This document shows, one piece after another, positions 49,940 to 60,489 of a stretch of DNA of 64,000 bases. This DNA comes from Symbiodinium kawagutii (lineage: Eukaryota; Sar; Dinophyceae; Suessiales; Symbiodiniaceae), in NCBI GenBank assembly GCA_009767595.1, contig VSDK01016959.1:187651-251650 (forward strand), given 5' to 3'. Position 1 is the stretch's first letter. Each line of letters begins with the position of its first letter. The notes below the pieces were generated by a model. It was not told the DNA's origin and made no database searches. It worked only from the letters and a program-made list of their open reading frames with translations. The position numbers and the translations under genes were made by a program.

Positions 49940-50360
49940 GCTAACGGTTGATTACTAATGGTTCGACTAAACTAATGGTTGATTCCTAACAGAATTAAAC
50001 TAATGGTTAGAGCAAACTAATGGTTGATTCCTAAGAGGGTTCGCTAATGGCTAGAGCAAACTAATGGTTGATCACTAAGAGAGTTCACTAACGGTTAGAG
50101 CAAACTAATGGTTGATTACTAACAGAGTTCACTAATGGTTAGAGCAAACTAATGGTTGATTACTAACAGAATTAAACTAATGGTTCGACCAAACTAATGG
50201 TTGATTACTAACAGAATTAAACTAATGGTTAGAGCAAACTAATGGTTGATTACTAACAGAGTTGAACTAATGGTTAGAGCAAACTAGTGGTTGATTACTA
50301 ACACAGTTCACTAATGGATAGAGCAAACTAATGGTTGATTACTAGCAGAGTTGACTAATC
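49940..50360 (+). repeat. 45-bp tandem array, about nine units
   Basis: The unit contains CTAATGGTTAGAGCAAACTA, then ATGGTTGATTACTAACAGA and TTAAA or TTCA. Several adjacent units are nearly identical at exactly 45 bp. Stops in every frame argue against coding. Confidence 0.93.
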
Positions 50361-50665
50361 GGCCATTCGCACCATGGCAGGGTCGATAACGCAGCATCTG
50401 CAGCGTTTTTTGAAACCACAATGCTTGGACGGGGTCAACGTTGGTAAAAATCAGGGAGAAGGACAGGTGGTTCATGATCAATACCTATAATAGTGGCTGA
50501 TGGTTGAATCTTGCTTAGTAGCGGGCAATTCATGCTTGGCGGCGAGTTGACGGTGGATGGCGGTTACTCAATGGTTGATGGTGAGTACCATTTATCGAGT
50601 TGTGTGACTACTACCTGCTTGAAACAAATGATATCGCATGTGATATCGCGAATAATACCATTGAC

Positions 50666-50746
50666 TAGCTATCATCACTCCTACGAGTGGTTGATACCAG
50701 TGGATTTGATGCTCATGAATAACAGCTGTAGAAGTGATGATAGCTA
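50666..50746. repeat. Fold-back at duplication breakpoint
   Basis: 50666-50684 (starting TAGCTATCATCACT) and 50728-50746 (ending AGTGATGATAGCTA) are reverse complements with one mismatch in 19. The second arm lies in a 21-base insertion (50726-50746) that copy 1 of the segmental duplication lacks. Confidence 0.9.
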
Positions 50747-52053
50747 GTGGTTAAAGCTGCTGGTCAGAGATACCATCATTAACACTGCTGGTCTGCCGGT
50801 ACCACAGTGGCTCACGCTGGTGATTGTGCTGGCGAATGAGGGATCAGAACATGGACAATAATGAGGCCATAGTTGTTAACAACCATGGTTGGCGATGGTT
50901 GTTGATGTTTAGTGATGGTTGTACCTGGTTACAATATCATGTGTGATAATGATCAAGAAACATGAATACTACAAAAACAAACCATACACGACAAACCATG
51001 ACTCAAAACCTGAAACCAGTAACAATTTGATTGATTAATAGCCATCCCCAGTTCATGTGTAGCTGAAAACCCAATAAATTATATAGACAACTATGAAAGG
51101 CAACTTTTTCCCTCCAAGTTCTTTGCATGGCATCACTTGATTGCAAGACTGCCATATTGGCTGATTAACCTCCCAGCAACTAATCTCCGTTCAATTGGGG
51201 GGTTCTTACAATGAAGACCCCAAGAATGGTTGGCTTATTGCAATAAGCGGTTTACAAGCAGCTGGTATCGCGACCTCAGCTGTGGCATGACCGCATGACC
51301 ATCCCATCGCCCGTCGCCTGAAATTGTCCGACGTCTCGAACAAACAGGGGGGCCTGGGCAAATTGTGCGGCTGCCCGAAAGCTAGGAACACCGACCGCTG
51401 CAGCCCTGGAAACTAACAGGGCAAGACGCTCCCTGATAGGGAATGGGAAATCAGGCTCCGCACTTGTGATACATTGGGATACTGCTGATACTCTTATGGT
51501 AGCTTCCAGGAGAGTAGGACCTTCAGTGCCGCAGGTATGTAATGGTCACTAACCAGTAGGATTCAGAACTACCAGGATCAACAAGGGCGAATTGAATAAA
51601 TAGACTAACAGCCACGTAGCTCAGGGTGGTGAACTAGTCGGAAAAAAACGTACGAGCTGGTCAATAATTGCGCGGTGGCGCAATAGTTGATAAGCCGGAT
51701 GATGAAGGATTGATCATTCACTGACACTAAGCAGCAACAGCTGATAGTTGAGGGTGAGTTGAAAAATAGCCCTTCTGCCAAGAATGGTTGTTGCAAATGA
51801 TTGGCGGTTCAGGTTGTTGCTAGCCTACCTGCCTAATCGCTTGTCCATTAACTTGTATTTATACTGTAGATGTATTTAGTTCTGTATCAAAACTAAGTAT
51901 TGTGCCCCTAATGAACATCCACAAAATGCACATTTGAAAAATTGGATGCTTCCAACTACCCAATTGTGTTCGTTGCTGGCATCGACCCACATCCTGCCAG
52001 CCCATTGCCGAATCCATGCTCCTCCTGATGATTGCAATTATAAACATTGACCA
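50706..52053 (+). repeat. Segmental duplication, copy 2
   Basis: This is the partner of 46669-48292. It lacks the 302-bp segment: ATAAGCGGTTT at about 51254 joins directly to ACAAGCAGCTGG. It carries the templated 21-base insertion near its left end. Confidence 0.95.
51198..51254 (+). mobile_element. MITE-like element family A, truncated copy
   Basis: This is the left part of the element seen intact at 47138-47234. The right half is removed by the 302-bp deletion that distinguishes the two segmental copies. Confidence 0.55.
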
Positions 52054-52369
52054 TAGCTGCTATACCTCATCGGTCGCTTTGACATTCAAAGCAACTGCAA
52101 ACAGGCAGTTGGAACCACCTCCGGCACTGCAATTATTGCTGCGTTCATCAATCAATCAATCAACGCATCTAAAAAACACATTTGTTGTTGGTATTGGTCT
52201 TGTTCAATTAATCCTTTTTCCTGACGCATACGAATGAACCATGATTATCCTGATGATTACAACCTGTGGACGTATCCACAAAAAGCGGGGGGTAACCTGC
52301 AAATTATCCCAAAGAACGAACTTCATGGCTACACCATGCATGAACAAAGCCTTACCTTTCACAGGAGGA

Positions 52370-52860
52370 CCACTATTTATTTACCACCATCAACCATCAT
52401 CAGTCACTATTGACCACCATTCATCACCAGTGACAACCATTGACAGCGAATCACAATAATTCACCACGTTGACCACTACTGACAACCATTTACCACTATT
52501 GACCAGCATTAGCAAACATGAACAACTGTTGACCACAACTAACTATTATCAATCAACATGAAGCATGAAACAACACTACAGCATAGTAACCAATAATTTT
52601 TAACCAATGGGTAACCACTATTCACCATCAACAACAAATAATCATCGCCAATTGTTACCAAAATCAAAAATCATCCCTAAACCAGCATTCAACCATCATC
52701 TAACCATGACGCAGCATCATAAACCAGCTTGTTAACATTGTCCAACCATTGATTAATACCATTACTTCACCACTATGAACCATCATTAACCATTGTTTAA
52801 CCATGGATTCACCACAAACCAACGGTTAATTAACCACCGTCATCTGATTCCTCGTCACCC
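52370..52860 (+). repeat. Degenerate ACCATTGACCACCATT-type repeat
   Basis: ACCAT, GACCA and CAACCAT words recur every 8-20 bp with no fixed period. The plus strand is C-rich and G-poor. From about 52950 to 53150 the complementary words (GGTGGTTAA, AAGCGGTTCA) take over, so the strand of the motif flips near 52900. Confidence 0.7.
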
Positions 52861-53307
52861 CAGCAAAAGCGCAGCCCGCCTGTTGAAGGTCCGCCCGCAA
52901 TCCGTTATCCAGGCACGCGACCTGGTTCAACTGTATGGTTCAACGGTACGGAGCTGGTGAATTCATGGTGACAATAGTCAATTGGTGGTTAAGCTAGCTG
53001 GATGCCAGTCAAGTGATGGTTAATTTATAGTTAAGCAATGGTAAATGGTGGTTAACAAGGTGGTTAAGAAAGCGGTTCATCAGGTGGTCAGCAAAATGGT
53101 TACTAAAGCGCTTACGAGAGTTGATAAGATTAGTGGTTAGCCGTTTGCTAATTTCATAGTGACTTCATGGTTAAATCAAAGCACATGATGATTAATTCAA
53201 ATCCGTTGGGGCCCATAAAATGCCTCGTGAAGGCATCAACCTGAATATCAATTTCAACCAACCTGTGCAAAAGCTCAACCAGGTAGACCCGTAGCGGTAT
53301 ACCCAAC

Positions 53308-53346
53308 TGAGATTGGTTGGTTGGTTGGTTGGTTGGTTGGTTGGTT
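53308..53346 (+). repeat. (GGTT)n microsatellite
   Basis: About nine perfect tandem GGTT units. Confidence 0.97.
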
Positions 53347-55951
53347 GACCTGGCAGTTGTGAGGGCGAACAAACGCGAAATCCAACAACCAATCTTCAGA
53401 GATAACCAAAAAGTTCCGGCGAAATCCCGGCCGTTTGCGATTTACTGGTTCATTAAACTGCCGAAAAGGGGTCCCAACGCAGTACCTTGACCCACTGGGG
53501 GGTTGGTGAGGTTGACCAGCGCTGTACCACCACGAGTGGACAAAGAGAGACATTTAGAAAACCCAGGAGGGTTGAGATGGGACCACTCAGACCAGTGTAA
53601 GCCATCACACGTCATAATATGTAACTATTGCTTAATCATCATTCAAAATCTTTTATCCGGAATAGACAGCGCTACCAACCATCATTTCTGCTTGAGAATT
53701 ACTGGCCCTCATTGTCAACCATCCCCGCGAGTCAATGAATTTATCAACCACAGCTGGTAACCATAGCTACGACGATAAAAACTAATCAGTCAACAGTCAG
53801 TATTGACCATCTAAGCACCTCATGGTTGTCACCCGTATGGTTTATTATGGCTATGAATTTAAAACTCGTCATAACAACCATCTATTATCAACAATCAGTT
53901 GTCACCCCATCATGATCCCTTCATCTGCCACCGTGGCTGCGCCTGCGAACTCACCGGAGCATCCTCAGGGCCAAGACGACTGGACATGTCATCACTGGCT
54001 CAAGCCATTCCCCATGGTGTTGCCCCGTAATTCGTCCGGATTGCCTGCGCGTTGTTGGATCGCTTTGCCAATTAATCGAAGGGGAGTGGGGCGCCCAGCC
54101 TCACTCAGGAGGCGTCGCAGGCGCTCGTTCTCCTCCACCTTAGGTGTCATCGCCCCGCGCATGCTTGGAGATGGCATCTGGCCACATTGTGCTTCACACA
54201 GCATCGCAGGAGGCGCGCTCCACCCAGAGTCTAGCCCCATTCAAGGTTCCATACCCGCACACAAATCGCTGAGATAGCTTAGCCAGCAGTCTTGGTTTGA
54301 CAATTCGTTTTCCCTGGCTAGATCGAAATCCAAGGTGCAGTTTTAGGCGGGAATCCTTTCTTGCGGGCATTTCCAAGGCACCATCACTCCACCGGTCTTA
54401 GGCGCTGGCATTCAATCAGCCAAGCGCCCTACCGCAATGAGTACGCTGAGGCTCCCAACATTGCGAATCAAATCGCGCTCCATCCTCCGCGCGAAGCTAG
54501 GCTGTGACCGTGAGCATGGGTCCGCCAACAACAACCATGAGCGAAACCTCATTGACCAAGGGCTAGAAATTGCCACCCAAGAGTTTGCTAACTCACCGAT
54601 ATTAATTTGCAACTATCGTTCGCCATCCTCAACCTAGACTATCCACCACCAGCCTCAACAGTTCAAACATGTAGCTGGATCTGCCAAACTGAGCTACTCA
54701 TCAAATCAACTAACTATTCGGAACCATCAACGCTAAAAACTGCCCATGCCCTCACCTCCTCTCGCGCACAGCGGCTTCCCATTGGCGCCAGTGCGCCCTG
54801 CAAAAGGTTGCGGCGGCTGCTTTTGGGGATCTCACCATTGCTTCATTTGCCATATCTAAGTATGCTATATTTCACGCATACCTACTTAAAGGGCTCGTAT
54901 CAAAATGTTTGTTCCTGAAAACGGTCGTAATACCGTAGTTCCATGGGGCTCCGCCTTGTGGCACAATTGTCGGGACACCGCATCTAAACGATAGCAATGA
55001 ACCACAATTTCTTCAGATTTCGACAACTGTATCTAGCGCGGACCTGTTTTATTCTGAGCTGCTAGAGCTAATGTCTGTCTGCTGTGGCAGAAAAGGAAAA
55101 CAAAGGTCTGGTGAGGCAGGGTCTTGGTCTGCGGGTTTTTTCTAGCGCGGATCTAACGCGGATCTAGCGCCAGAGGAACGTTTTCACTGGTCTGCAACTT
55201 TGGGGAAATTGTGGAGATCATGGATTGCGAAAGTCACCCAACGCATCGAGATAACGACAAGTATGTGGTATAGACATGTTGTCTTTACCAATGAGCTTGA
55301 GACTAAAAAGGAAAAAGGCTATGGAGAAGAATCGCAATTGAAAAGGATGCGAACAAATACATGATTCAAAAAAACTAGCGCCAAACAAGCGCGAAACTAG
55401 CGCTACCATGGGGGAAAGCAAAATCACTGCATATATACATGACTCCGCCTTGTGGCGAAATTGACAAAACAACATCCACAGTTCTAATATGGTCATCGGA
55501 GACTAAAAACCTATCAAGCATTTTTGAACGGATGCCATGTGTACTAGAAAAAATGGAAACCAATGTTCAGACTGGGTCCTGCCCTTGCCTCGTGAGCTCT
55601 CGGCGGAGGCGTCTCAACTCGAGGGCCTGAGGGTCCAGAGCCACTGGCAAATGCTTTTTCTTGATCGATTGAAGATTTTGGAGGTGGGCCAAAAATATGC
55701 AGAAACAAAGGACATGACGGATCTCAGTAAGTTACAACGGATGATTTCCCAGGGTTTCTTTTTGAGACATGGTGATTTTCCGTTGCGAACTGTTAGAGTA
55801 CCAGAGTGTAGTCATTGTAGCCGGGATTCTTCATGAGGTCACAGCTATTAACTCCCGAACGGTCCTTGATTCCCACGTTCAACGAGGTGGTTTGATGCTG
55901 AACCTGTGACCAACCTTCATGGTTCAAAAGGCAACAGCAATCACCGTGCGG

Positions 55952-56046
55952 TGGTTTCTCAAAATAGGGGTTCCCCTCAATCATCCTTTATTGACAACTT
56001 ATAGTAATAAACCAACCATAATTTGGGTCCCATGTTTTGACAAACC
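55952..56046 (-). mobile_element. MITE-like element family A, inverted copy
   Basis: The left end GGTTTCTCAAAATAGGGG and the reverse complement of the right end (GGTTTGTCAAAACATGGG) form the terminal inverted repeat. The core reads ATGGTTGGTTTATTACTATA on the minus strand. Confidence 0.6.
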
Positions 56047-56229
56047 ACCATTCATGAACATTGTAATCTCCAAATGGCACTCAAGAACCAGGTCAAATGC
56101 GACCAGTGCTGATGGGCGGGCAACATCCCGTTAAACATGGAGTTCCCGGTCTGACCAATCACGGCCAATAAGGTGTCACATAATAATTTGAAATTTGCCT
56201 GTTTGTTTTTTAAACAAATAACTAACAAA

Positions 56230-56336
56230 GGGTACGCGCCAATCCATAGGGTAACCAACAACCCACCAAACCTAATGATCGTTTTACAAATGAAACAGCT
56301 GGTTGAATGCGGGCACCACTATTTTGCACCATACCC
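56230..56336. mobile_element. MITE-like element family B, copy 2
   Basis: The ends are GGGTACGCGCCAA and the inverse of TTGCACCATACCC. The interior CCATAGGGTAACCAACAACC and AATGATCGTTTTAC match 41142-41241. Confidence 0.6.
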
Positions 56337-56946
56337 AAATCAATCACAATTTGTTCAGCCATTCATCTGGCAAGGGACAAACCCTGGCCTAGCAATGGCC
56401 AGAGATACTCCGTGTTTTGTTATGTGTAGACCCCACCAATGGACACCACAATCAGTTCCTTGCGGATTTGCCACAGAAGAAAACAATGTCACTTGAATTG
56501 GGATCGCAAACGCTGCTTCGGATCAACCATTAAGATAGCCTTTTGGCGAGTTTTCCATGCTTTCATTTCTTCGCAGATGTGTTTGACCGGCAACCTAACT
56601 TTGAAATCCGACTCTGACAACGAAGTGGTAACTCCAGCTTTAAATTGGTTGATGAACCTGTGAGTGATGTCAACAACCAACTTGAACATTGCTGAGGCAC
56701 ATGAGCAACCATTAGGATAGTATTGGAAATAAGGAAACACTTAATAATTGCTATACGTCCAAAATCAGTTCCATGCATTTTCACGTCTTCTGAGCAGTTC
56801 CTCACTCTTGCCAACCACAACTAGCCACTACTCATCCTTTGAAAACGCGTTGTTCATTGTTGGCCCTAGCAACCATCATGCACCAACATGAATCATTGCC
56901 AATTTGCGGACCAATATTGACCCTGGCAGAATATTACTTACGCATG

Positions 56947-57049
56947 TGGTGGTTTCTCAATATAGGGGGCCCAACAAATGGTTGGTTTATGACTGTAGAT
57001 GCTTAATCAATCGTATGAATTTGGGGGTATCCTATTTTCAGAAGCACCC
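56947..57049 (+). mobile_element. MITE-like element family A, copy
   Basis: GGTTTCTCAATATAGGGGGC at the left mirrors GGGGGTATCCTATTTTCAGA at the right. The core AAATGGTTGGTTTATGACTG then GTATGAATTTGGGGG matches the other copies. Confidence 0.6.
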
Positions 57050-57289
57050 AACTGGCTAAGGGCCAACCCCCTATGACTTTGGCGAAGAAAGTTTGGAAAT
57101 TCAAACGTCCGACATATTGAAAATTGCTGCAGTCAATCAGTCAGATCAGAGATAGATACACATGTGCGAAATCAACGGGTAGAAAAGGCGCGAAATGCTG
57201 TGTTTTACTGGGTTTCGTGACCTGGGATGGGTCAGAAGGTCAGCTCTGTGAAACAGCGGGCGCGGAGGTCACTCGGAACGTGGACCGGC

Positions 57290-57600
57290 AAAAATTGCGG
57301 CGAAACACGCATTTGAAGTGAAAATCGCAAAAACTGACACGGCCACGCGCATTGCGATGTCAAAAAATTACACCTCGCCTGGGCGGAACGCGCATTTGCT
57401 GAAAATCGTAAAAAACTGACATTGGCAGGCACATTTTGGAAGACGAGATGTTGAAAATTCCACCTCGCCTAGGCGAAACGCGCCATTCAAAAGTGAAAAT
57501 CGTAAAAAACTATCAGGTTTAGAGCAGTTTTGCACGGTGAGCTGTTGAAAAAGTGCACGGCGCTGCATTTTTGAAAAGTTGCACGTCGCTGCGGAAGAAA
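57290..57600 (+). repeat. Degenerate ~105-bp tandem repeat
   Basis: CACCTCGCCTGGGCGGAACG and its variant CACCTCGCCTAGGCGAAACG are about 105 bp apart (57370, 57460). Each is followed by GAAAATCGTAAAAAACT. Earlier and later units are more diverged. Confidence 0.75.
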
Positions 57601-57619
57601 CCCTCACGACCGCATTTTT

Positions 57620-57860
57620 TTTCAAGATCAAATGTTGGAAGTTTCAAAACCTTTTATTTTTACAGCATTAGGGGTGAAAACCTTGAAAAACTCGTGTTTT
57701 CGCTACGGCTTGAAAGATCAGATGTTCAAAAGTGTCAAAAATTCCGAATTTTAGACAATTTGGGGATGAAAACTTTGAAAAATTCGTGCTTTCGCTTTGT
57801 TTTGGAAGATCAGATGTTGAAAGCATCGAAATGTCAAGGTTTTGCAACATCTTCGACGAA
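57620..57860 (+). repeat. ~92-bp tandem repeat, about 2.7 units
   Basis: GGGGTGAAAACCTTGAAAAA at 57671 and GGGGATGAAAACTTTGAAAA at 57762 head two units. Both contain AGATCAGATGTT and GTGTTTTCGCT/GTGCTTTCGCT; a partial unit precedes them. Confidence 0.85.
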
Positions 57861-57877
57861 GATGTTCAACATCACCA

Positions 57878-58015
57878 TCGTCGTCGTCGTCGTAGTCCTC
57901 GTCATCATCGTCATCATCATCATCACCATCATCATCAACATCATCATCATCATCATCGTCATCATCATCGTCATCATCGTCATCATCATCATCATCATCA
58001 TTCTCATGAGCAGCA
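57878..58015 (+). repeat. Trinucleotide (ATC)n microsatellite
   Basis: Imperfect CATCATCGTCATC run. It grades into ACCAATCACATC-type words to about 58190. Histidine- or aspartate-rich ORFs over it are artefacts. Confidence 0.95.
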
Positions 58016-58318
58016 TCATCACAATCACCAATCACATCACATCACAGCACCACTCAATTACATAGCCAATCATGAATATCACCCATCAATTACATCACCA
58101 ATCCAAAAATCACCAAACAATTACAAAACCAATCATTCTCATCACCAGCCAACCGCATCACCAATCAATTACACTACCAATCATTAATTGTTATTCCGAC
58201 GGTGACTACGAAGTAGTACCTAGGATATATGATCACAACCGTCAAGTGGTTCACAACTGTTCTCTCACGGCAAGGCGACAGCAAGGACCATTTTCTGCGC
58301 ACAGTGCAACGAGTGTAT

Positions 58319-58333
58319 CTTGAGCCAAAAGGC
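58319..58333 (-). other. Possible truncated spliced-leader relict
   Basis: The minus strand reads GCCTTTTGGCTCAAG. The known dinoflagellate spliced leader ends GCCATTTTGGCTCAAG, so the match is 12 exact 3' bases, then GCC with one A missing. Such relicts mark cDNAs that re-entered the genome. Nothing recognisable follows it on the minus strand, so chance remains possible. Confidence 0.35.
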
Positions 58334-58806
58334 GGTTGGCATATGTGTGGCTCTCACCGCAGTCCTATTCACACCCCCCATTAATGGCGCATGGGATCAG
58401 GTGGCATTAACAATTTGGAAATCGAATTAGGACTCGGCTGTATCGTTGCACTTTGAATTAACGTCTCGATTGATGCCGTACATCTTGACGAATCGACCAC
58501 CACAGGAGTAAACGTTCCGAAGGAACGAATACTGCGAAAAGTGATATTGACCGTTGGTTCATGATTTATAACTCCGAAGGAGCAAGTCAGTCCCCAATGA
58601 TCCTTGAAAGTCAAAATGAAACATCAAATCTCAACACAAAAGTATCGTCGATCATTACGATCGGAACATGCAAGCTAGGACAACAGCGACGTGCGTTCAT
58701 ACTGAGAAACAACAAGCCCAAAACAGCCAAGCAGAAACCAAGGGGAAGACACACCAGGAATTCCCACGCACAATCCATGGATCATCTAGAATTTGATAAC
58801 AGCAAT

Positions 58807-60486
58807 CTATGATGCTGTCTGTGACGATTGGGACTTCTTTCGTCTTTTGGCCCGATCATCGGTCATTCCCTGGGCATACTCAGCGGCTCGAGAAGCTTGG
58901 GCGCCAGCAGCAGCCATGACATTCGCATCCATGATCATGGCGTTCATAGCCTGAGCCATAGGGCGAGACGTCACGTCAACTTTAAGCTGGTTTGCCAGTT
59001 CCCTCTGCACCTTCGCCGGATCGCGCATGAACTTGGCAACCTCCTATTGTAGTTGATCAGCGAGCTTGATACCCTAACTCTTCAACAACACCTTGTAGGG
59101 AAGGTTGTTGCCTTTGAAGGAGTATGCCAGGACGCCAACGGGGTTGATCTCCACTTCAGCGGGGTGGAAGTACGCATAGTAGTCTGCTCCGAAGGTGCCA
59201 CGAATCACCCGACGAATCCATCGACTCATGTCCAGGATACGAGCCCTCTTCTTTACATCAAAGTCGGCGTCTTTGACCTTCATGACGGTGTCTTTGGCTG
59301 AAGTCAAATCCTTGACGTAGTCACCAGTCCATCCGCACTCAAAGACATGTTTCATCATTTGGATGAAGAAGTAGGCAAATCCTGCTCCAACCTTGTAGGT
59401 CTCAAGAGTCCTCTTTTCACTTCTGCGAGCATGATAGAAGTTGCCCAACTCACATTGAACTGCCTCGCGGAAGTTTTGATGGTGATCGAGGGTGAAAGGC
59501 AACGGATACATTGAATCCGCCCTTGCAGTGAGGGATGTGGGATCCTTGTTCTCCTTTCCTCTTTGAAGCTTCCAAATGTTTCGGTCATCATATTTCTTAT
59601 TCTTCTTGAAAAAAATTGGATACTCGGTGTGGAAGATGTCAGCGATGACAGCATCGAATTGCGCTGCGTAGTCATCCACAGCATCAATGTTGATGCAGGG
59701 TTCATCTTCCATCTTTGCAATGCCGAACTGGAGCTTCGTAGCCCAAGGAGGAATACTTGCATCATGGACTTCGCCTGCTCTGCCTTCTTTGGAAAACGAT
59801 GCTTCTGCATCCTCTTCATCGCCGGCAGCATCATCATCCTCTTTTGCGACGTCCTTGCTTTCATCCTCAAGGTCCACATCCATCTCCTGGTCAAGCTCTT
59901 CACTCACCTTTGCCCTGGCCTCCTGAGCCATATTGCTGACGATGTTGTCCGCATCGATGCCACGTTCTTCTTGTGGATCCGTCCCCTTGACTTCTGTGGG
60001 GATATCAATGTTCTTGTATTCTGCACGAGCGATCATAGATCCTCTGCAGTTGATACAAAGGGACAACCTTACATCGACTTCCCGATGACATGCAGGGCAG
60101 CATCTTGTACCTTCGCGTGGAGGGTAGTGTCGTGCAATGAATCGCGAGAGGTTCTTCCTCAGGATAGAATTCTTGTCGAGGGACTCGTTCATGTTGTTCC
60201 TACAAGTCTCCACCCATTCCTTGGCGTATTTGACCTCTTGTTCGTGATCACCGATCTCTGAAAGGTAGTTGATCACCGTCTGAGCTCTCTCGCACAAGGT
60301 TTCCCTCCTCGCCATCTTGCAGGCCCCGGTCACGGATTCCACGAAGTGGGTCCGGCCTTGGGGTACCAGCAACCTCTTCCACTTTGAATTTTGGTACCGA
60401 TACCACATCCATTGGATCTGTGAAAATGGAATCACCCGATCCACCATAATGTGACCGTCCATGTCGACATAGCTGCCGAATTTGCA
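58807..60486 (-). pseudogene. Polyprotein block 5, zinc ribbon and C-terminal tail
   Basis: It resumes as KFGSYVDMDGHIMVDRVIPF directly after the KptA-like block. A zinc ribbon CCPACHREVDVRLSLCINC (two CxxC pairs), an acidic region (VDLEDESKDVAKEDDDAAGD), then FGIAKMEDEPCINIDAVDDY and a helical region ending NNLPYKVLLKS follow. In-frame TAG codons at the KS end (just before 59074) and near 59041 interrupt it. The same frame continues as EVAKFMRDPAKVQRELANQL and ends SQSSQTAS with a stop at 58807. The tail is basic (DRAKRRKKSQ), possibly a nuclear signal. Confidence 0.55.
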
Positions 60487-60489
60487 TCA

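Larger units (their letters stand above)
52060..57285. other. Gene-free stretch, ACCA/TGGT-rich
   Basis: No gene was recognised. 53930-54280 and 55560-55720 are GC-richer with open frames on both strands (for example LPRELSAEASQLEG at 55570-55640, plus). These could be exons, but nothing links them. Near 54940 and 55440 a CTCCGCCTTGTGGC word recurs with CTAGCGCGGATC-type words between them. Confidence 0.4.

Noticed and set aside
57751..58065. Aspartate-, histidine- and isoleucine-rich ORFs
   Set aside because: All are translations of the ATC trinucleotide repeat.
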